From: JAMXLO01 sp963819855
GTDB lineage: Bacteria; Pseudomonadota; Alphaproteobacteria; Acetobacterales; Acetobacteraceae
Assembly (NCBI GenBank): GCA_963819855.1
Contig: CAWFYC010000019.1
Location: 27,399-91,398 of the forward strand
DNA length: 64,000 nt
Reading direction: 5' to 3'
The notes beneath the pieces were generated by a model. It saw only the letters and a list, made by a program, of their open reading frames with translations. It was not told the origin of the DNA and ran no database searches. Both the position numbers and the translations under genes were made by a program. Each line of letters begins with the position of its first letter. The first letter of the stretch is position 1. Positions 61,198 through 64,000 of the stretch are shown here, piece after piece.

Positions 61198-62784
61198 ATG
61201 CGGCGGCGAGACCTGCTCAAGTCGACACTGGCCGGCGCGGCCCTACTGGCGGCGCCGAACATCGTCGTTGCGGAGTCGCAGCGGCTGCTGAAGTTCCTGC
61301 CGCAGGCGGACCTTGCGACGCTCGATCCGGTGTGGACCACCGCCGATGTCACGCGCAACCACGCGCATCTGGTGTTCGACACGCTGTATGGACAGGACAA
61401 CGACTTTCAGCCGCACCCGCAGATGGCCGCCGGCCACACGATCAGTCCCGATGGCAACCAATGGGACATCACGCTGCGCGAGGGCCTGAAATTCCACGAC
61501 GGCAGTCCGGTGCTGGCACGCGACTGTGTCGCCAGCATCCAGCGTTGGTGGCAGCGTGACGGCTTTGGCGGCGTGCTGCGGTCGGCGACCGATGAAGTGT
61601 CGGCGACGTCCGACAAGCAGATCAGGTTTCGGCTGAAGAAGCCGTTCCCGCTGCTGGCGGACGCGCTCGCGGTCACCACCAACATGTGCTGCATCATGCC
61701 GGAACGCCTGGCGCTGACCGATGCGATGAAGCAGGTGAGCGATATGGTGGGCTCCGGCCCGTATCGCTTCGTCGCCGCGGAGCGGGTGGCAGGCTCGCGC
61801 GTGGTGTACGAGAAGTTCGCCGACTATGTACCGCGCACGGACGGCCCGGCCGAGATGACCGCGGGTCCGAAGACGGTACATTTCGATCGTGTCGAGTGGT
61901 CCGTGGTGCCGGACCCGGCGACCAAGTCCGCTGCGATGCGCGCCGGCGAGTTCGATTGGTGGGAGAACCCGACCATCGATCTGCTCAGCACGCTGAAGGG
62001 CCAGGCCGACCTGACGTCGGTGGTGAAGGACCATTCCGGTTCAATCGGCGTCATGCGGTTCAACTGCCTGTATCCGCCGTTCGACAATCCCGCGATCCGC
62101 CGCATCGTGCTGTCGGCGATCGACCAGCGCGAGTTCATGGAGGCGGTGGCCGGCGCCGCGCCGGAACTGATCAAGACCGGCATCGGTCTGTTCGTGCCCG
62201 GCACGCCGCTGGCGAGTGATGTCGGTGTCGACATGATGAAGGGGCCGAAGGACCCGGAGAAGCTGAAGGCGGAACTGGCCGCTGCCGGGTACAAGGGCGA
62301 GAAGGTGGTGCTGTTGGCCGCGTCCGACTTTCCGGTGATCAGCGCACTGGCACTGGTGGGCGGCGATCTGCTGAAGAAGATCGGTTTCGAGGTCGATTAC
62401 CAGTCGCTCGACTGGGGCACCGTGGTGCAGCGACGCGCCAGCAAGGAGCCGATCGACAAGGGCGGCTGGAACATGTTCTTCACCTATGGCGGTGGCACCG
62501 GCAACGTATCGCCGGCGTCGCTGACGGTGATCCGTTCCAATCCCGCGACCGCCTGGTTCGGCTGGCCGAACGATCCGAAGATGGAGGCGCTGCGGCTGGC
62601 CTGGTACGACGCGGCGGACCTGACGGCGCAGCAGAAGCTGTGCGCCGAGATGCAGGCCGAACTGTTCGAAAACCCGTCCTATGCGCCACTCGGCCTGTTC
62701 TATCAGCCGACGACATTCCGTGCAGACCTGAAGGACATCCCCGAGGGCATCCCGCAGTTCTACCGCGTGCGCCGCACCGCGTAA
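61198..62784 (+). CDS. Peptide-type ABC substrate-binding protein (family 5), Tat-exported, tandem copy 2
   Basis: 528 residues from the ATG at 61198, with GGGAGG 8 nt upstream. Leader RRRDLLKSTLAGAALLAAPN (twin-arginine), then LLKFLPQADLATLDPVWTTADVTRNHAH, LREGLKFHDGSPVLARDC, GSGPYRFVAAERVAGS. The 24-bp gap to copy 1 and the sequence similarity show a tandem duplication. Its TAA stop shares a base with the ATG of the oxidoreductase (TAATG), so the latter is probably co-expressed. Confidence 0.9.
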   Translation: MRRRDLLKSTLAGAALLAAPNIVVAESQRLLKFLPQADLATLDPVWTTADVTRNHAHLVFDTLYGQDNDFQPHPQMAAGHTISPDGNQWDITLREGLKFHDGSPVLARDCVASIQRWWQRDGFGGVLRSATDEVSATSDKQIRFRLKKPFPLLADALAVTTNMCCIMPERLALTDAMKQVSDMVGSGPYRFVAAERVAGSRVVYEKFADYVPRTDGPAEMTAGPKTVHFDRVEWSVVPDPATKSAAMRAGEFDWWENPTIDLLSTLKGQADLTSVVKDHSGSIGVMRFNCLYPPFDNPAIRRIVLSAIDQREFMEAVAGAAPELIKTGIGLFVPGTPLASDVGVDMMKGPKDPEKLKAELAAAGYKGEKVVLLAASDFPVISALALVGGDLLKKIGFEVDYQSLDWGTVVQRRASKEPIDKGGWNMFFTYGGGTGNVSPASLTVIRSNPATAWFGWPNDPKMEALRLAWYDAADLTAQQKLCAEMQAELFENPSYAPLGLFYQPTTFRADLKDIPEGIPQFYRVRRTA

Positions 62785-64000
62785 TGGCGCATGTCGTCGT
62801 GATCGGCGCCGGCATCGTCGGTGCCGCCACCGCGGTCGAGCTGCTGCGCGACGGCCAACGGGTGACGATCCTGGAACCCGATGATCCCGGCGGGGAGCAG
62901 TCGGCGAGCTACGGCAACGGCACGCTGCTCAATCCGAGCTCGGTGATCCCGATGTCGTCCCCCGGCATCTGGCGCAAGGTGCCGGGCTGGCTCGTTGATC
63001 CGCTCGGTCCGCTGGCGATCCGTTGGCGCTATCTGCCCCGACTGCTGCCGTGGCTCACCCGGTTTCTGCGCGCCGGCGCTACCGAGGCGCGCGTGGCGGC
63101 GACCGCGCGGGCGCTGCGGCCGCTGCTGCTCGACGCGCCGGAGCTGCATCGGCGGTTGGCCGAGGAGGCCGGGGTCGGCGAGCTGATCACCCGCCAAGGG
63201 GTGCTGTTCGTGTTCCCCAGCCGTGCCGACTTCGAGGCGGAGGCGTTCGCCTGGCGGCTGCGCCGGGAGAATGGGGTGCGCTGGCTCGAGCTGTCGGCCG
63301 ATGAGCTCCGGCAGCGCGCGCCGCTGCTAAGCCGGCGCTACACCTTCGGCCTGCTGGTGGAGGAGAACGCCCAGTGCCGTGATCCCGGCGCCTATGTTGC
63401 CGCGCTGGTGCGGTATGCCGTTGCACAGGGGGCCGAGTTGCGCCGCGGCAAGGCCATCGGCTTTCGCATCGAGAGCACCCGCTTGCGGGCCGTGCGGACT
63501 GAGGATGGGGAGATCGCCGCGGACCGGGCCGTGATCGCCGCCGGTGCGTGGTCTCATTCGCTTGCGTCCGAAGTCGGTGACCGCGTGCCTCTGGAAACAG
63601 AACGGGGCTATCACGCCGTGATCCCGGTCCCGGAATTCGCTTTGCGCTATCCGGTGATGCCGAGTGACGGGAAGATGGCATGTGTGATGACGCCGCAGGG
63701 ACTGCGGCTGGCCGGCCAGGTGGAGCTGGCCGGACTGGACGCTGCGCCGAACTGGAAGCGCGCCGCGGTGCTCCGCGATTTCGCGCGGCAGGTGTTTCCC
63801 GATCTGCCGTCGGACCTGCCGCCGGCGAAGGTGAAGGTGTGGATGGGGCATCGGCCCTCAACGCCGGATGGATTGCCGTGCATCGGGCCGGCGAGTGGCT
63901 GTTCGGACGTCGTGCATGCGTTTGGCCATGGGCATGTCGGGTTGACGGCCGGGGCGGCGACGGCGCGGTTGGTGGCGGATTTGATCGCTGGCACGAATTC
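62784..64000 (+). CDS. FAD-dependent oxidoreductase, DadA-like D-amino-acid dehydrogenase (3' end cut)
   Basis: The frame from the ATG at 62784 stays open to the edge, giving 405 complete codons and a cut one. The N-terminus HVVVIGAGIVGAATAVELL is a Rossmann dinucleotide-binding motif. Further DadA-family features: NGTLLNPSSVIPMSSPG, ENAQCRDPGAYV, AAGAWSHSLASEVG, ERGYHAVIPV, GHRPSTPDGLPCIGPA and FGHGHVGLTAGAATARLVADLI. The last motif is near the usual C-terminus, so only a few residues are missing. It oxidises D-amino acids or similar secondary amines to keto acids. It is coupled to the tandem binding proteins, which may supply the substrate. Confidence 0.9.
   Translation, partial: MAHVVVIGAGIVGAATAVELLRDGQRVTILEPDDPGGEQSASYGNGTLLNPSSVIPMSSPGIWRKVPGWLVDPLGPLAIRWRYLPRLLPWLTRFLRAGATEARVAATARALRPLLLDAPELHRRLAEEAGVGELITRQGVLFVFPSRADFEAEAFAWRLRRENGVRWLELSADELRQRAPLLSRRYTFGLLVEENAQCRDPGAYVAALVRYAVAQGAELRRGKAIGFRIESTRLRAVRTEDGEIAADRAVIAAGAWSHSLASEVGDRVPLETERGYHAVIPVPEFALRYPVMPSDGKMACVMTPQGLRLAGQVELAGLDAAPNWKRAAVLRDFARQVFPDLPSDLPPAKVKVWMGHRPSTPDGLPCIGPASGCSDVVHAFGHGHVGLTAGAATARLVADLIAGTN

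Overview
The window is high-GC bacterial chromosome, densely coding, with many GTG/TTG starts, 1-4 base stop/start overlaps and abundant ABC importers for organic acids, peptides and amino acids. The gene families (hydantoinase HyuA/HyuB, flavin hydroxyacid dehydrogenases, form II CO-dehydrogenase-like CoxSLM, cyclase-TolB-TPR proteins, twin-arginine solute-binding proteins) suggest an alphaproteobacterium, most like Acetobacteraceae/Rhodospirillales. That placement is inferred from family content, not from a marker gene. I see no rRNA, tRNA, CRISPR array or transposase. Both edges cut a gene: a His-rich protein at the left and a DadA-like oxidoreductase at the right.

Layout. 1-9.4 kb: a DUF1217 protein and a His-rich protein, then two TolB-like/TPR signalling proteins (one with a cyclase domain, one with a winged helix). 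Each lies upstream of one of two paralogous FMN hydroxyacid dehydrogenases; a PEP-CTERM protein and an exported protein lie between them. 9.4-18 kb: hyuB-hyuA, a lactonase, a deleted aldolase remnant, and two peptide-type binding proteins, one frameshifted. 18-22 kb: glgX and small stress or sugar genes on the minus strand. 22-30.6 kb: a peptide-type ABC importer (fused double ATPase with a frameshift, binding protein, two permeases), interrupted by a three-gene P-loop cassette related to the BREX ATP-binding family (DUF2791). 30.6-45.4 kb: an orphan membrane protein, DUF1028, a branched-chain amino-acid-type importer with a LivM-LivG fusion, a NitT/TauT-type importer whose genes are dispersed, an amidohydrolase and threonine aldolase. 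45.4-49.5 kb: a surface-polysaccharide cluster (WecG/TagA, two GT2 enzymes, a sugar-phosphate transferase, GtrA). 49.7-53.8 kb: a second peptide-type importer without a binding protein. 53.8-54.6 kb: a toxin-antitoxin pair. 54.6-59.4 kb: CoxSLM, a small conserved protein and an alpha/beta hydrolase. 59.6-64 kb: two tandem binding proteins and the DadA-like enzyme.

The overall picture is an oligotroph-style catabolic region: eight solute-binding proteins feed oxidases, hydantoinases, aldolases and lactonases. Two sequences match sigma-54 (-24/-12) promoters with exact spacing, one upstream of livHMGF and one upstream of the second peptide importer, suggesting nitrogen or carbon control of uptake. 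The intergenic spaces carry several families of paired palindromic repeats; one pair supplies the ribosome-binding site of hyuA.

The most interesting element is the 24.08-27.12 kb cassette: a coiled-coil protein, a P-loop-family protein whose nucleotide-binding motifs are degenerate, and an intact P-loop ATPase, translationally coupled and set inside a transporter operon. It resembles the ATPase part of BREX but has none of the other BREX components.
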